Part shown: one piece after another, positions 22,782 to 35,375 of the stretch
Position numbering within the stretch: position 1 is the stretch's first letter
Layout: every line of letters begins with the position of its first letter
Assembly (NCBI GenBank): GCA_900175165.2
Contig: FWWN02000225.1
Span: forward strand, 1-64,000
Direction of reading: 5' to 3'
Source: Rhizomucor pusillus
Taxonomy: Eukaryota; Mucoromycota; Mucoromycetes; Mucorales; Lichtheimiaceae
Length of the DNA stretch: 64,000 bases
The notes under the pieces: model-generated
What the model was told of the DNA's origin: nothing
The model's database searches: none
What the model saw: only the letters and a program-made list of their open reading frames with translations
Made by a program: the position numbers and the translations under genes

Positions 22782-24426
22782 GCTGTTTTACCGTAACCGT
22801 ACAGCGTTTTCCTCCTAAATGAACCCGCCTTCCCCCGCTCTTACCCTCCAATCATGCACATTCCATTACAATCCCATTTAACAAAGCGTCTCTAATACAA
22901 AATCTTGTAATACTTACATCAACGAATCCTGTTGTAGTTTCATATGATGTGATGTTGGTAAGTGCGTTGAACAAGTCTATGGAAAAACTACGAGCATAGA
23001 TAATCCGAAGGCACGTCACTCTCCGTTGAAAGACTATCATTCGTAGCAAGCATATTTCTAAAGGACGTTAATTCTGTCCCTTCACTCATTGAGTGGTATT
23101 TATATCTCTTCCGAGGCAGAAAAATGGAAGGGGAGGCCTAATTTGGACTAAGTATGGATCTATGATTGCCGATAGACTTGATTTTCTACCATCGCCTAGC
23201 GCGCCCTAAGATTGCAGAAGGCCATTTCTCACGGAGTATAATAATTTACACCAGCAACACAAGAGGATGCACATTGACAATCAATAAGGCTGCCTCCAGG
23301 TTTTCGTACGTGAGTAGTACTTAGTTTCCAATTGCTATTCCATGTGGAGTTGAGACGAAGGCTTTGTAGAATAAAGACTGCAAACGTTGTGTCGGGTATC
23401 TATGCGTATCATAAGATTTCGTGGCCTCCATCGTCATGCTCTTATATCGCCCGTACAGCTACACTGCCTTTCTTTTGATTATAATACCAATACATAGACT
23501 GGTCTTCGCTGTCAACATACACACCTTTTTGTATGAAGTTTATTCAGCGATGGACAACTGGGTTCATCGGTTCAAAAGAAAATTAAATTGGAAGCAAAGC
23601 AAAAGGAGACGGAGGGAAACTACAGGCTAACGCGAAACAAGGTCGCTAGCCTTAGCGATGCGAAGTGCGGCCGCAATCGCTTTGGCGGCGACGACCTGCG
23701 GGACAAATGCAGCGTTGTCAAAAATATAGCGCTAATAGGCACTCCATATCGACATGATTTGCCGCCATGGTTCGCTCGTATGTTTCCTTTGTTATTTGAA
23801 CACCAGATTATTGCAGCAAGTCCAGGCTACTCATTTCAGAGAAACCAGCATTAGAGTCAATTATACAAGCTTGAAAGCCAGTGCTTTACCCGTTCGTGAA
23901 AACTGTCGACTAACAAATCCGCATGTGTCTCAGGGTCAAAATCCGATCAATCTGGAATGGCGGTTGCCTGCAGAATCTTGTCATATTACTCCTTGCCTTT
24001 CTTTTCCATAATACGTTTCATGTGTTCTGATGTCAGATCAATAATTTTTAGAGCAGTCATCCTTTAATGTAGTATTATTAATGATGATAAATGCAATGAG
24101 CCAGTGATATTCAACATCAGCTTACGGTAGATCTGGTACGTCCACCACATCGGTGAAAATGTCGCTTAAATTCCAAGTATCATTTTAGGATCTGTTATAC
24201 AAGATATTTCGAGTACAAGTGGAACTAAGAACAGACTAACATCACAAAGACTATTTACAATTCGATTATTGTGATATGTAGATGAAAGCAGGCAACGACG
24301 GCAGGAGAGGGGAGGCCCCAGGCTTCGCATTTCTAACTTGCTGCTTGTGCGTGAAGGTAGTCGCCTACCTTCTGCAGCGACTCTATTCCTAACAAAGTAG
24401 GCCTAGAGGAAGCTACAGAGCGGTAA
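22782..24426. other. Accessory interval with eroded coding traces
   Basis: No intact gene. Isolated coding-like pieces: KNIALIGTPYRHDLPPWFAR (+, about 23720-23780) and IIDLTSEHMKRIMEKKGKE (-, about 24050-23990). Both are flanked by stops in all frames and look like remnants of mobile or lineage-specific genes. Confidence 0.35.
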
Positions 24427-25080
24427 TTAATCCCACCCAAGGATAAGAAACCCGAGAGAAGGCCCACGCAAGTCGTTTGACGGCAATAGTCCGGATGAAG
24501 GGCCGCCCCAGAAGTTTAGGACCATGCCCGAGAAAGGAAACCGGCTATCTTCGCTTACAGCCCGCCAAACAGCTACGGAAGGAGCAGAACTACCGAGCGG
24601 AGATACCTCGAAGCCGACGTCCAAAAGGAAATTGGCATGGTTCAAGGCATCCCAAGCCAAATCCGGGAATTCCAAAGGCATATCCTCGGGATTGGTGAAG
24701 GACACCTTAAGCCCAATGCCGCAGGTGAGGAACCGGAAGTCTGCGAACGAAGCCAAAACAGGCATTTCTGCGATGATTCGTCGCATTTCCGGAACGGCTT
24801 GTGCAAGATAATGCGAGTGGATGAACGTGGGTGGTGGGAGGAGAGGAACCATCGTCGATACGAGCTGCTCTTTGGACTGTAGATCTTCGTACAAGTTCAC
24901 CGATATCCAACACTTTTCGCTAATTAAATAACTTTTAGAACATCGGTAAACAATGTTCTCTATATACCTTGAATGCTAAAAGCTTCTCTATCAATTTGCG
25001 AAGTTCTGCTGCATTTCGGTGGAAATTTTGTTTTTTCACCGTTGTTGCGAAATTATCGACTAGTTGCTTCCATTAAAGTA
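24427..25080 (-). CDS. Unrecognised spliced gene, 3' part
   Basis: Not recognised. Reading leftwards, VDNFATTVKKQNFHRNAAEL and RKLIEKLLAFK end at a GTATAT donor near 24968. A small exon RKVLDI follows after TTAG, ending at a GTGAAC donor near 24901. After CTACAG the long exon begins SKEQLVSTMVPLLPPPTFIH and runs through RRIIAEMPVLASFADFRFL, LKVSFTNPEDMPLEFPDLA and LNHANFLLDVGFEVSPL to a stop at 24427. The spliced reading and hydrophobic pattern suggest a real or recently lost gene. I could not find the 5' end: upstream frames are interrupted between 25080 and 25340. Confidence 0.42.
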
Positions 25081-25510
25081 AGTCATTCACGCGGTCAAGG
25101 CAGAACTTGGTTGCTCCTGCTGTCATCCTTGCAAATCATGACAGCTTCCGTTTGATCTTGAAAGGAGAAAGTTGACGCGCGATAGTTACGCTCATTTTTT
25201 CAATCCCAGCCCATAAATGATAGGCTTCGGTCCTGCCATGATTCATTCCAAAAGGCAACAAGGTTGAGAAGTCGTCGTTACATAGGCAAAAGATATTACT
25301 TAGGCTATTCCAAGAAAATATCGAGCTGCATAACATTCCATTAGATTTCTATCAACAGATTGTCTTTTATGTAAAACTTTGTGTAGTACTGGAAAAACAA
25401 ATTCTGCATGACCATCACCGACTTATCCTCGTGGTCTGACGTGATTCGAACAGAAGATTGTTATCACCCCATTAGGCAATTTTTTACTCCTTTTCCGTCT
25501 TCACCTTGAT

Positions 25511-26955
25511 ATGCCTACCAATTCTCTAGATGCTTTCGTAACGTCAGCGTCCAAGGCAACGGCCTTCCTGGTTGCCGGCATGCTTGTTTCTGGTGTCTGC
25601 AACACCATTCTGAATAAATTTCAGGACATGCAATGTGTTGAGAACTGCAGCGATCCCGATCCTAACCAGCGTCGATACTTTGAGCAGCCGGTGTGGCAAA
25701 CGTAAGACCTTTTATCTGCAAAAGTGCTTGCCTACTTTCAATAATGTGACACTGCTGCTACGTAGTCTGAACATGTTTGTTGGTGAAGCCGCCGTCTGGA
25801 TTGTACATTTCTATATGGTGTGGGATCGACGACGAAGTCTTGCAAAGCAGATACCAGTGCCTCCTTCGTCCGTTGCACAGCTGGACGCTGCTACCATTGT
25901 TGATGACGTTGATGCCGAAGTTGCAAAGCATACAGATCAGTTACCATTGAACGGTTCTCGTCCGCTTCTATTCTGGATACCCACTTTATGCGACTTGACG
26001 GCTACGACGGCAAGTCTGTAAAAGAATAAGCTGCTGTTTTGATGCTAAGATATCGATCATCATCCTTAGATTATGAATGTCGGCCTTCTACTTACATCTG
26101 CTAGTATCTACCAAATGCTCCGAGGTTCTATAGTTATATTCACTGGTATCGCAAGCTACTTGTTCCTCGGCCGTCGCTTCCGACTATATGAATGGATCTC
26201 CTTAGTGCTTGTCGTTGGTGGCGTGGCTATCGTCGGCCTCTCCTCCGTTCTTACGCCTCAAAAACGCCCGGCCGATACCAGCTCGTTTGATGCCGACTCT
26301 TCCGTTGATCTATCATCGCTGGTAGGCGTCCTCTTGGTCCTCGGCGCCCAGTTGTTCACAGCTACGCAATTTGTGGTCGAAGAAAAGATCATGCTCCGTT
26401 ACCATGTGACCCCTTTGAAAGCTGTCGGATTCGAAGGTGTCTTTGGGCTTACATCTGTCCTCGCTGCGATGCCAATCCTTCACGTCTTGTTCGGAAAATA
26501 CAATGCGCATTTCGACATTTCTAAAGGTTTCCACGACTTTTTTGATGTTCCATCTGTCTGGCAAACCGGTATTGCCATTAGCATCTCCATTGCATTCTTC
26601 AACTGGTTTGGACTATCCATAACATCCACAATCTCTGCAACTGCCAGAAGCATCATAGATACGTGCAGGTAAGAAAGTGAATGAAAATATACGGTCCTAA
26701 AATGAAGACATGAAATATCCAACATTCAAATTACATCAAATACCTTGTAGGACTCTATTTATCTGGATCGTATCGCTATATTTGGGCTGGGAACAATTTT
26801 CCTGGATCCAAGTCGTGGGTTTCACTGTGATGGTTATTGGAACATTCTACTTTAACGGTGTCATTCGTTGGCCCTTCGCGCAGGATGAAGAGAATGCCGC
26901 TGAGCGTGCACCTCTTTTAGAATCAAGTCGCGACGAAGACGAAAGCGGTAGATGA
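25511..26955 (+). CDS. SLC35F6-type transporter
   Basis: Multi-spanning membrane protein of the drug/metabolite transporter fold, SLC35F6 (C2orf18/ANT2BP) group; the substrate is unknown in the family. Exons 25511-25701, 25766-26009, 26070-26668 and 26751-26955 sum to 1239 nt, 412 residues. Diagnostic blocks shared with human SLC35F6: LVSGVCNTILNKFQD, PTLCDLTATT, SASIYQMLRGSIVIFTGIAS with YLFLGRRFRLYEW, VVEEKIMLRYHVTPLKAVGF, FFNWFGLSITSTISATARSI, and SLYLGWEQFSWIQVVGF. The tail EERAPLLESS-like stretch (AAERAPLLESSRDED) carries an acidic dileucine sorting signal, pointing to the vacuole or lysosome. Intron 2 (26010-26069) is GC-AG (ACG|GCAAGT); no GT donor keeps the frame. Confidence 0.9.
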
Positions 26956-27058
26956 ACTTTGTTTTTTTCTGGAAGAGGTCAACAATTGCAAAACAAATAA
27001 ATGAACATATGGCGCAATTTATTTACTGTACAGGGTGGGAGTTCGGATATGAGGTATC

Positions 27059-27970
27059 TTATCGTTTGACGATGACGGCCAAAAGGAGAACAGCGAGAGC
27101 AAACAAGGAAGACATGGTGGTGAATATCACAATACCTCTGGATGCCGGGAAGTAGCCTTTTGTCATGGCCGTTTGGGAATGGAAATATCGAATAAACGCG
27201 AACATCAAGAAGCAGATTGCCATCAGTATGAACATCAACCCTACAGGTCGACCCCATGTGCGTAGATCTGGATCGTGCTCTACTGCGCGGTCTAGACGAA
27301 ACAGCTGTGTTATACCTAAAAGGCGATGGAATATGATAAGTCCAGACTTGATTTGTTAATATTGAGTTTGTTATCGAACGTACCTACGCCCACTGATATC
27401 ATGGACAGACTGGTCCTGAGCCACGCCAGGAAAGTTCTCTCGTTGGCTTGCAACCCGTGATCAATACAATGTAAACCTTATTGTCACGCTAAAATCTGTC
27501 TTACCTAAATGGTCTCTGGCCACGCTTCCGGTATTCTCGAGATACAATGAAGAAGAATATTTCTCGAATATGTCGGTCAGATACTCGCACCAATGACGAC
27601 AAGAAGGTTTGTTGTACGTGTGGTCTGGTAGTTTCCTGGCATTTAACAAGGCTTCACGTTCCTCTTGATATTCATATTCGCTGTCACTTTTACCCGCAAA
27701 GTCGTCGCAGATGTCTTCAGTGCAGCATTTTGACCCATCCAGAGTATCGCTAGATCCTGATCGTTTTAACTGAGTCCTACGGTGGTATGCGTTTGGAATA
27801 TTTTGATTATGCATATCCTCGCCAGTCGGCGGAAACCCATAATGCACGTCATTTGTTGTGTGAAAGGAAGTCGGTGAGGAGGACAATGCTGATTGTGGAA
27901 TGGACTGATACCCATTTGCGCGATGCACTGTGGTTTTACTGGAGCAGAGCAAAGTCTGCGATTCTGACAT
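27059..27970 (-). CDS. DUF202 membrane protein
   Basis: Small integral membrane protein of the DUF202 family, which includes the membrane part of Vtc1-like and YidH proteins. Exons 27970-27505, 27446-27384 and 27315-27059 sum to 786 nt, 261 residues. Residues 1-130 are polar and Ser/Asp-rich. The DUF202 signature follows: NTGSVARDHLANERTFLAWL, RTSLSMISVGVGITQLFRLD, RPVGLMFILMAICFLMFAFI, RYFHS and a last helix SSLFALAVLLAVIVKR, giving three helices. The A-NERTFLAWLRT motif is the family hallmark. A polyphosphate or vacuolar role by analogy with Vtc1 is only a guess. It converges with SLC35F6, with 103 nt between the stops. Confidence 0.87.
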
Positions 27971-29882
27971 TGCTTGGCGAGAAGGGGGAGAAGGGAGAAA
28001 GACGATTTCTCAGACAGAGCAAAACGGACGCATTTTAAGCTTTTCCACTTTCAAATCATGGTTACACGGCAAAGTACGTCTACATAGATCAGATAGCGCA
28101 ATCATCTATTGCGCAACTTGCAGCTCTCCCTAGAAACGAGTTCATTCCTTTAACGTTTTCGATCATATCACGGGCATTCAAGTACTTGGAACATGTCCAA
28201 GCCTGTGGTCACAGGCATGCGGTACTAAGTCAGCGGAATTCGCATCCAATCGGAGGTGAGTTACTGGTGATCCAGTAAGATGATTTCTTTCAATGGTAGG
28301 TCGTGCTGGCCGTCCTGATATGTTCACCTCGACGTGGTCGATTATACCCCTAATATAGGCATACTTTGAGACTTTCTGCGTAAGTTTTCCAAGCAAGCTG
28401 AAAAGAAATCATCCACCAGACGAATACGTATGGTCTTGAACTTTTCACTGAATGCTTCCGCGGCATCGTGACTCCAAATGCAAAAACAGATACTTCTGAC
28501 ACTCTGCTTGCAAATAGAAATACCTCGGTTTTCTGTCCTCGTTTTCACTTCCTCTGCTTGTGCGTATTTTTGTTAAAGGCCCCACATTGATTCTTGTGGT
28601 AGACATAACAGGTGGATATCCGGGATTATTGACATAAACCGGTTGAGTTGAGAATCTACGTATGCCGCCAGTTTTTTCCTGCAATTTCTTCTATTTTGAT
28701 CGTGTCTTCAACGTATGTACAGGCTGCCTTTTTCATATGTAATTTTGTGCTTTCTATTCGCAGTTATAACTCATGCTGTGCAGTCAGGCAAAGAGTTTGC
28801 TAGAGAAATTTCCAGTTTAGACACTTTATCCCCTTTTGTGCTGACCATCGCTTGGCCACGCTGTGGGAGACTTGCAGCAACCGCTGACTCTGGTCCTCTG
28901 TCGCACGTATATACTGTAACATCTTTTCGACCTTCAGGATCAGATTCGGATAATCTTCGTCGCAGGCGAGAGCCGATTATGACACCAATGGCATCTGCTT
29001 GTTCAATTTAGTTTTAAGCTGCCTCCTTTTCTTTTTGACTTGGTTTTTATACTGTCTATCCGAAGCAAATACCTAATAGTATAAAAGAAAGATCTCAAGG
29101 TAGGAAATAATGCATCCTTTACAAACATGTTAGCTGTATTTCCGCGTACAAATTACTGTGTGCATTCAAAACTTTAGACACACTCAACAAATCTTCTCAA
29201 TTTTGACATTTACAGATCCGGGTATGTATCTCGATACATTCTGCTTGAATCAGTACGATTATTCCAGTTACTACACTCAAATTGACTTACCTGCTACAGA
29301 AAGTGTATTTCATGTGTATACAATTTTCTGACCGTCACCTTTCGAAACGCGTTCATATCATTGATTATGCCCGAAGGTTGCGATGCGCAGTGCCACGTTT
29401 GTCCATTAAAGAAAATCAATAACGCAGTTCAATAAACAGATTTAGCAGAGCATTCAAACCGTTTAGGCATGGTCTACCTTGCCTTAACGTGCAAGGCATT
29501 CATCTTGTTCATAAAGTTCACAGTCGATCGCCGTTGCACTTCCTTCTCGGAGATGACTTTATTATTTCAAAGTTAGATATTCCGTATAATAATATTAGTT
29601 AGATATTCTAAAGCGTATATCGGAAAAGAGAAAGACGCATAGAAAGGGAAAAGAGAGAGGAAAAAGGGTTGAGAATTCCGTTGCTGCCAGTCATGAAAGC
29701 ATGCAAACTTCAGGAACTGCCAAAAATGGACCCCTTACGGCCGGACTTTCAATTTTAGGTCTTGTACATTGCACGCACCTGTCGATAGTGAATCCTTCTC
29801 TATCTTACAGCAAGGTAACTAATCGCTAAGTTTGCATCCATCCTTGCATCCAACGCGTTCATCCATCTAATACCGTCTTCAG
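27971..29882. other. Interval upstream of RPL12 with eroded coding traces
   Basis: Minus-strand pieces such as FSTQPVYVNNPGYPPVMSTT (about 28655-28600) and AIGVIIGSRLRRRLSESDPE (about 28990-28935) look coding-like but are broken by stops. On the plus strand 28715-29011 is open with a signal-peptide-like start (MYRLPFSYVILCFLFAVITHA), but its remainder has no support. 29020-29882 is AT-rich and includes the RPL12 promoter. Confidence 0.35.
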
Positions 29883-30559
29883 ATGCCTCCCAAATTCGAT
29901 CCTACCGAGGTGAAGATCATCTACCTTCGTGCTACCGGTACGTTAACAACGGTCTCCTAGCGATTGATAATTGAAAACTAACGACAATGTGTAGGTGGTG
30001 AATTGGCCGCTTCTTCGGCTCTTGGTACGATTTAGACGCTAGACATTTATGCAACAACCTCATATTAACGCTAACGACAACTAGCTCCCAAGATCGGTCC
30101 TCTTGGTTTGTCACCCAAGAAGGTCGGTGAAGATATCGCTAAGGGCACCAAGGACTGGAAGGGTCTCCGTGTCACCGTCCAGTTGACCATCCAGAACCGT
30201 CAAGCTCAGGTCTCTGTTGTTCCTTCTGCTTCTTCCTTGGTCATCAAGGCCCTCAAGGAACCCCCACGTGACCGTAAGAAGGACAAGAACAGTAAGTGCT
30301 CCTGTAAAGACTTGGTTGTTGTATTGACTGTTATTGACAATGGATCCTTCCAGTCAAGCACACCGGCAACATCTCCTTGGATGACGTTATTGAAATTGCC
30401 CGTACTATGCGCTTCAAGTCCTACGCTCGTGAGTTGAAGGGCACTGTCAAGGAAATCCTCGGTACCGCCAACTCTGTCGGCTGCACTGTCGATGGCCAGA
30501 GCCCCAAGGACTTGTGCGACGCCATCGATGCCGGCGAAGTCGAGATCCCTGAGAAATAA
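29883..30559 (+). CDS. RPL12: 60S ribosomal protein L12 (uL11)
   Basis: Large-subunit ribosomal protein at the base of the GTPase stalk. Exons 29883-29937, 29995-30024, 30085-30291 and 30354-30559 sum to 498 nt, 165 residues, the same length as human RPL12. It begins [20 protein letters not shown], then [40 protein letters not shown] and [19 protein letters not shown]. After Met removal the N-terminus is Pro-Pro-Lys, the recognition motif of NTMT1/Tae1. That enzyme is encoded tail to tail 300 bp downstream. Codon use is more C-ending (GCC, ACC, AAG) than in the neighbours, as expected for a highly expressed gene. Confidence 0.97.
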
Positions 30560-30858
30560 GTGGATATTTCATATTAAAAGTGCATCTTGGACGAACATAT
30601 GCTTATTCTTTGAATGTCTTTATTTGCCTTATGGTGCGTTGCGGTTTTACATTGGCAGTGATAGACGTGTGATTTGCACTGGAAAAGGAAGTGGGATTTT
30701 ACATATGCTGCATGCGCGAGTACAGAGTACCGAAAATATGATATGATGGTGGCATTTGCATCTCTTGTGCTTGATGTTTAGTTACGAACGGACTGGTTTC
30801 AGCATGTACCTACGCAACCGCATGGTTACTAACGTGTAATACTGATTGACATGGCCAC

Positions 30859-31666
<808 letters not shown>

Positions 31667-31877
31667 GAGCTCCAAGTTGTCACCTTTCTTTAGACCCTTC
31701 GACAATTCGCTTGTTAGCTTTCAATAAGGATGGTTAGAATATGGTAATGTACTTGCAATTGGCATTTTACGGAAGGCCACATTCAGCTCAACAAAGCGGG
31801 CTCGAGTTTTTGAGACCAAGTCAGTTTGTCGGGACTCAGCTCACTTTACCAGTTTCCAACAAAGTACCTCCTCAGAA
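31667..31877. promoter_or_regulatory. Divergent promoter, NTMT1 / TAF9
   Basis: About 211 nt separate the NTMT1 start (minus) from the TAF9 start (plus), so one short region should drive both. The left part may still hold a first NTMT1 exon. I see no convincing TATA box. Confidence 0.45.
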
Positions 31878-32667
31878 ATGCCAGCAGAAAAACAAAAGCA
31901 GCCGGTGCAGCCTCGCGATGGAAGAATCGTCTCCTTAATACTCCAGTCTCTTGGTGTTGAACAGTATGATCCAAAAGTTGTCCCACAATTACTCGAGTTC
32001 GCACACCGTGAGTTACATTTTCAATCCAGTTGTCCTTACAGCTGCATTCTCTGATCATGTTGCACAGGCTATACAAGTGATGTCATTCAAGATGCGTTAG
32101 TATATGCAGAGCATGCCAACAAGAACGATCTAGACATTGACGATATACAACTGGCTATACACGGACGAGTACACCATTCCTTTACAAATCCGCCACCTAA
32201 AGAGGTACACTCAATAATAAGCACCCAAAGTTGCAACATGGACACTAATATCATTTTTGTACTTGAAGTTACTGCTCGAACTCGCACACGAGAAGAATAA
32301 AGTACCACTACCGCTTATACCAGAAAAGTATGGAATACGCCTTCCTGCAGAAAAGCATTGCTTGACAGGCTTGAACTTTGCCATCATCCCAGACGTAAGA
32401 TTTTACTCTGTTTGTGATGTTACTATGTAATACTCATATTCGTTTTTCTTTATCCAGGCACCACATCCACCTCAAACGACAAACGAAAAGCCATTCTCTC
32501 CATCAAATGAACCGAGCGAGAGCGCCGCTTCTCCGTACGCAATGGATTCAGATGTAATAATGCAAACACCAATGAGCCAGACACAACCTATATCAGCGTC
32601 GCCCATGGAGGGAGTGGAAAACCGCGGAATGCGGCAACTGATGGAGGAGGACGACTATGACATATGA
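31878..32667 (+). CDS. TAF9: TFIID/SAGA subunit TAF9
   Basis: Histone-fold (H3-like) subunit that pairs with TAF6 in TFIID and SAGA. Exons 31878-32007, 32068-32204, 32269-32394 and 32458-32667 sum to 603 nt, 200 residues. Histone fold: RIVSLILQSLGVEQYDPKVV, QLLEFAHRYTSDVIQDALVY and the final helix NKNDLDIDDIQLAI. The conserved post-fold region follows: LLLELAHEKNKVPLPLI and YGIRLPAEKHCLTGLNF. The tail is Pro/Ser-rich and ends in acid residues (MEEDDYDI). Confidence 0.93.
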
Positions 32668-32786
32668 TTTGTCGATAATGCTACCGTTTCAAGCAAATAA
32701 AGATCGGAGATGATCGGTTTCAATGATGAATTTCCTGCCATTGCTGATTTGAGAAAAAGCACATTTTCTTCCTTCAGTCGAGTTCA

Positions 32787-34702
32787 ATGGCGTTTTCTTC
32801 TGCCCTCGTACTTACTGATTTAAATGACTACATTGCTCCTTCTCAGGCTTGTATAAAGCCAGTAGAAATACAAAAATCGGAAGACAAAGGACCGGTACAT
32901 TGGCAACGTTGACGGATCAGCTCGCAAGAGATTACTAATAGAAAGTGCAGACAGAGATCCGGGTTGATCAAGGAGGCGATTACTATGAAATCTCACAAGA
33001 CGGTGGTGAATCAAAGCTGGAGAAAGCGAGCATAACTTTAAATGATTGTCTTGCATGCAGGTACGATACATCGACTGGTAGCTAGTCGAAGGGTATATTT
33101 GCTTGATTGTTAATTCGCAATAATATAGCGGATGCGTTACATCGGCCGAAAGTGTTCTTATCACGATGCAATCTCAGGAAGAGCTTTACAACGTATTAAA
33201 CACCAACAAGCTTGCAATTACCGAGAATGATCCAGGCAAACGTCGAACAATTGTGATATCGATCAGTCCTCAGTCGAGAGCATCGCTCGCCGCAAAGTAC
33301 AATCTTTCACCTCTTCAAACGCACAAACGTCTTGTCTACTTTTTCAAACATCATCTTGGCGCTCATCATGTGTTTGATACATCGTTTTCGCGGGATCTGT
33401 CTCTTGTAGAATCAGCAAGAGAGTTTGTGGAGCGATACAGAAATTACATGGCAAACGGTGGAGAGAAAATTGAGGCGGCCATGATGCAACAGGATCAAGC
33501 AGCAGAGCAAGAGCAAGAAACTGGTGGTCGTCGACGAGCTAGGGTTCGCCGAAAGGTCGATAACAGCGATGCAGGCGCTACCCAACAGCATATACCCATG
33601 CTTGCTTCAGCTTGCCCAGGATGGGTCTGCTATGCTGAAAAGACGCACGGTACTGTTTTGCCGCATATTGCAACAGCAAAGTCACCTCAACAAATGATGG
33701 GCTCTCTTGTCAAAGATTACATTGCAACAAAGACAGGAACAACGTAAGTTCTGAGATTCATTTGGAAAGCAGTGAACGATAACTAACTGAAACTTTATGT
33801 GTATAGACCAAGTGCTGTATACCACGTTTCTGTGATGCCATGCTATGATAAGAAATTGGAAGCCAGTCGGCCCGACTTTTTCCTTGAGCAATTCAACACT
33901 CGAGAAGTGGACTGTGTGCTGACTACTGGGGAGGTTGAAAAGATGTTCTCAGAGCAGAATGTGAATTTCCTTGATTTACCGGAGGCACCTATCGACGACA
34001 TGTAAGCATCGATGAATGCGTATCAAAGGAGTATGCGTCGGAGACTAACGGTAGTTGATTAGGTTCAACAAAGCAAACAATGAAAATGTGTATGGTTCTT
34101 CAGGAACCTCGTCTGGCGGATACTTGGAATACATCATGGCCACTGCTGCCAGAGAACTTTTTGGTATCACAGATGTGCCGGAAGATCCTGCTTCTACCCC
34201 GAACGGTAAAGTCGTTATGAAAATGGGCAAGAACGCTGATGTTTGTGAATACTTTTTGCAAGTCGATGATGGAAGAATACTGCTAAGATTTGCGACTGCG
34301 TTTGGATTCCGGAATATCCAGAATATTGTGCGCAAAATCAAGAGTGGCAAGTGTCCCTACCACTACGTCGAAGTCATGGCATGCCCTGGAGGTTGCGTGA
34401 ACGGCGGTGGTCAATTGCCTAATCCGAATGCTGAGGAAGTAATGAGCGCAAAGGAATGGGTCAGTCATGTTGAGAAAGTATATCAGAGCGTATCCGGTGT
34501 ACCACCTGATCAAAACGAGGTGCTAAAGTCTATTTATGAGTAAGTCTATGAGATTACCAGTTTGGAGCCATAGTTACTGATGCAGGAATTTTGTAGGGAA
34601 TGGATTGGTGATCCTCAATCCGAAAAGGCACACAAATTACTGCGCACTCAATACCATGCAGTGACACAAAGCTTTGCAAATCCTTTGGCCACCAAATGGT
34701 AA
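32787..34702 (+). CDS. NAR1: NAR1/CIAO3 cytosolic Fe-S assembly factor
   Basis: Iron-only-hydrogenase-like protein of the cytosolic iron-sulfur assembly (CIA) machinery; it passes [4Fe-4S] clusters to the targeting complex. Exons 32787-32894, 32942-33060, 33129-33743, 33807-34001, 34063-34539 and 34597-34702 sum to 1620 nt, 539 residues. N-terminal cluster ligands: SQAC near residue 20 and DCLACSGCV. H-cluster-like ligands: [29 protein letters not shown] and [15 protein letters not shown]. It ends LATKW; a C-terminal aromatic residue is usual for CIA factors and clients. A Glu/Gln- and Arg-rich insert ([17 protein letters not shown]) sits between the halves, as in other fungi. Intron 1 is only 47 nt. 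Confidence 0.95.
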
Positions 34703-35053
34703 ATCTATAGAAGAGGGGATCATATCAAGTTTTGCTGTCTAGTTCGCTTCCCGATGTATGTAAATATACTTAAACACGTACTTTCTTTTGTACACATTTG
34801 GTTCCAATGGAAATGGATAATGAAACCGCTGAAGTGAACACATGAAAATACCGCCCATTGTATTCCGTCTATTCGTTCTTGTTGCATATAACACTACGCC
34901 GAAACTAAGCCATGCCGTCTCATTAAAAAGCCAACAGGCTTTCTATTCCTTCGGAAATGCGAAAGCTAAACTTCAAAGACTGGTGCAGAGAGGATACATT
35001 GCGCCGGACTCGGCAGAGTGTCTTCTGGAGTTCGGTTTGGGTCTCACCAATTT

Positions 35054-35281
35054 ATGCAATTGGCCTACTTCGCGAGCAAACGAGCTCACAGCTGCCGAGA
35101 GACGTCACGGAAGATATCGTTCTTCCACACAAAGTTGAAACCTACCGGCCCAGGGTTCTTTGCTTTCTGGACGGTGATTCTTGCTATCAGTCTCCAGAAA
35201 ACGGTCGTTTACTCCCAAAGACAATATCGACTTCACGTAATTTTAGTCCAAAAAGAAAGCATGGCTTTAGAAGGGATATAG
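35054..35281 (+). CDS. Possible 75-residue single-helix protein
   Basis: Unrecognised. From ATG 35054 the frame reads MQLAYFASKRAHSCRETSRK, a basic presequence-like start, then GPGFFAFWTVILAISL, a short hydrophobic segment, and a polar tail YSQRQYRLHVILVQKESMA. A G-P-G then one helix then a charged tail is common in small mitochondrial inner-membrane proteins. The frame is open upstream to 35018, and an upstream plus-strand frame from 34842 has its own hydrophobic start, so it may be the last exon of a longer gene. Confidence 0.35.
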   Translation: MQLAYFASKRAHSCRETSRKISFFHTKLKPTGPGFFAFWTVILAISLQKTVVYSQRQYRLHVILVQKESMALEGI

Positions 35282-35375
35282 ATATTAAAGTTTGTCATCA
35301 TTCCTCTTGCACCATATTACCGTTGTATTTGTGATCAATAGTCTTTTAAATGCTTGATCTGCGAAAAAGCAAGCG

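Noticed and set aside
23720..23790. KNIALIGTPYRHDLPPWFAR as part of a TnpB/Fanzor-like zinc region
   Set aside because: The pattern is suggestive of mobile-element proteins, but the Cys pairs and catalytic residues cannot be found around it.
28715..29011. 98-residue open frame with a signal-peptide-like start
   Set aside because: Only the first 22 residues look special; the rest has no protein character, no cysteines in pairs and no homologue I recognise. Kept only as a note in the interval entry.
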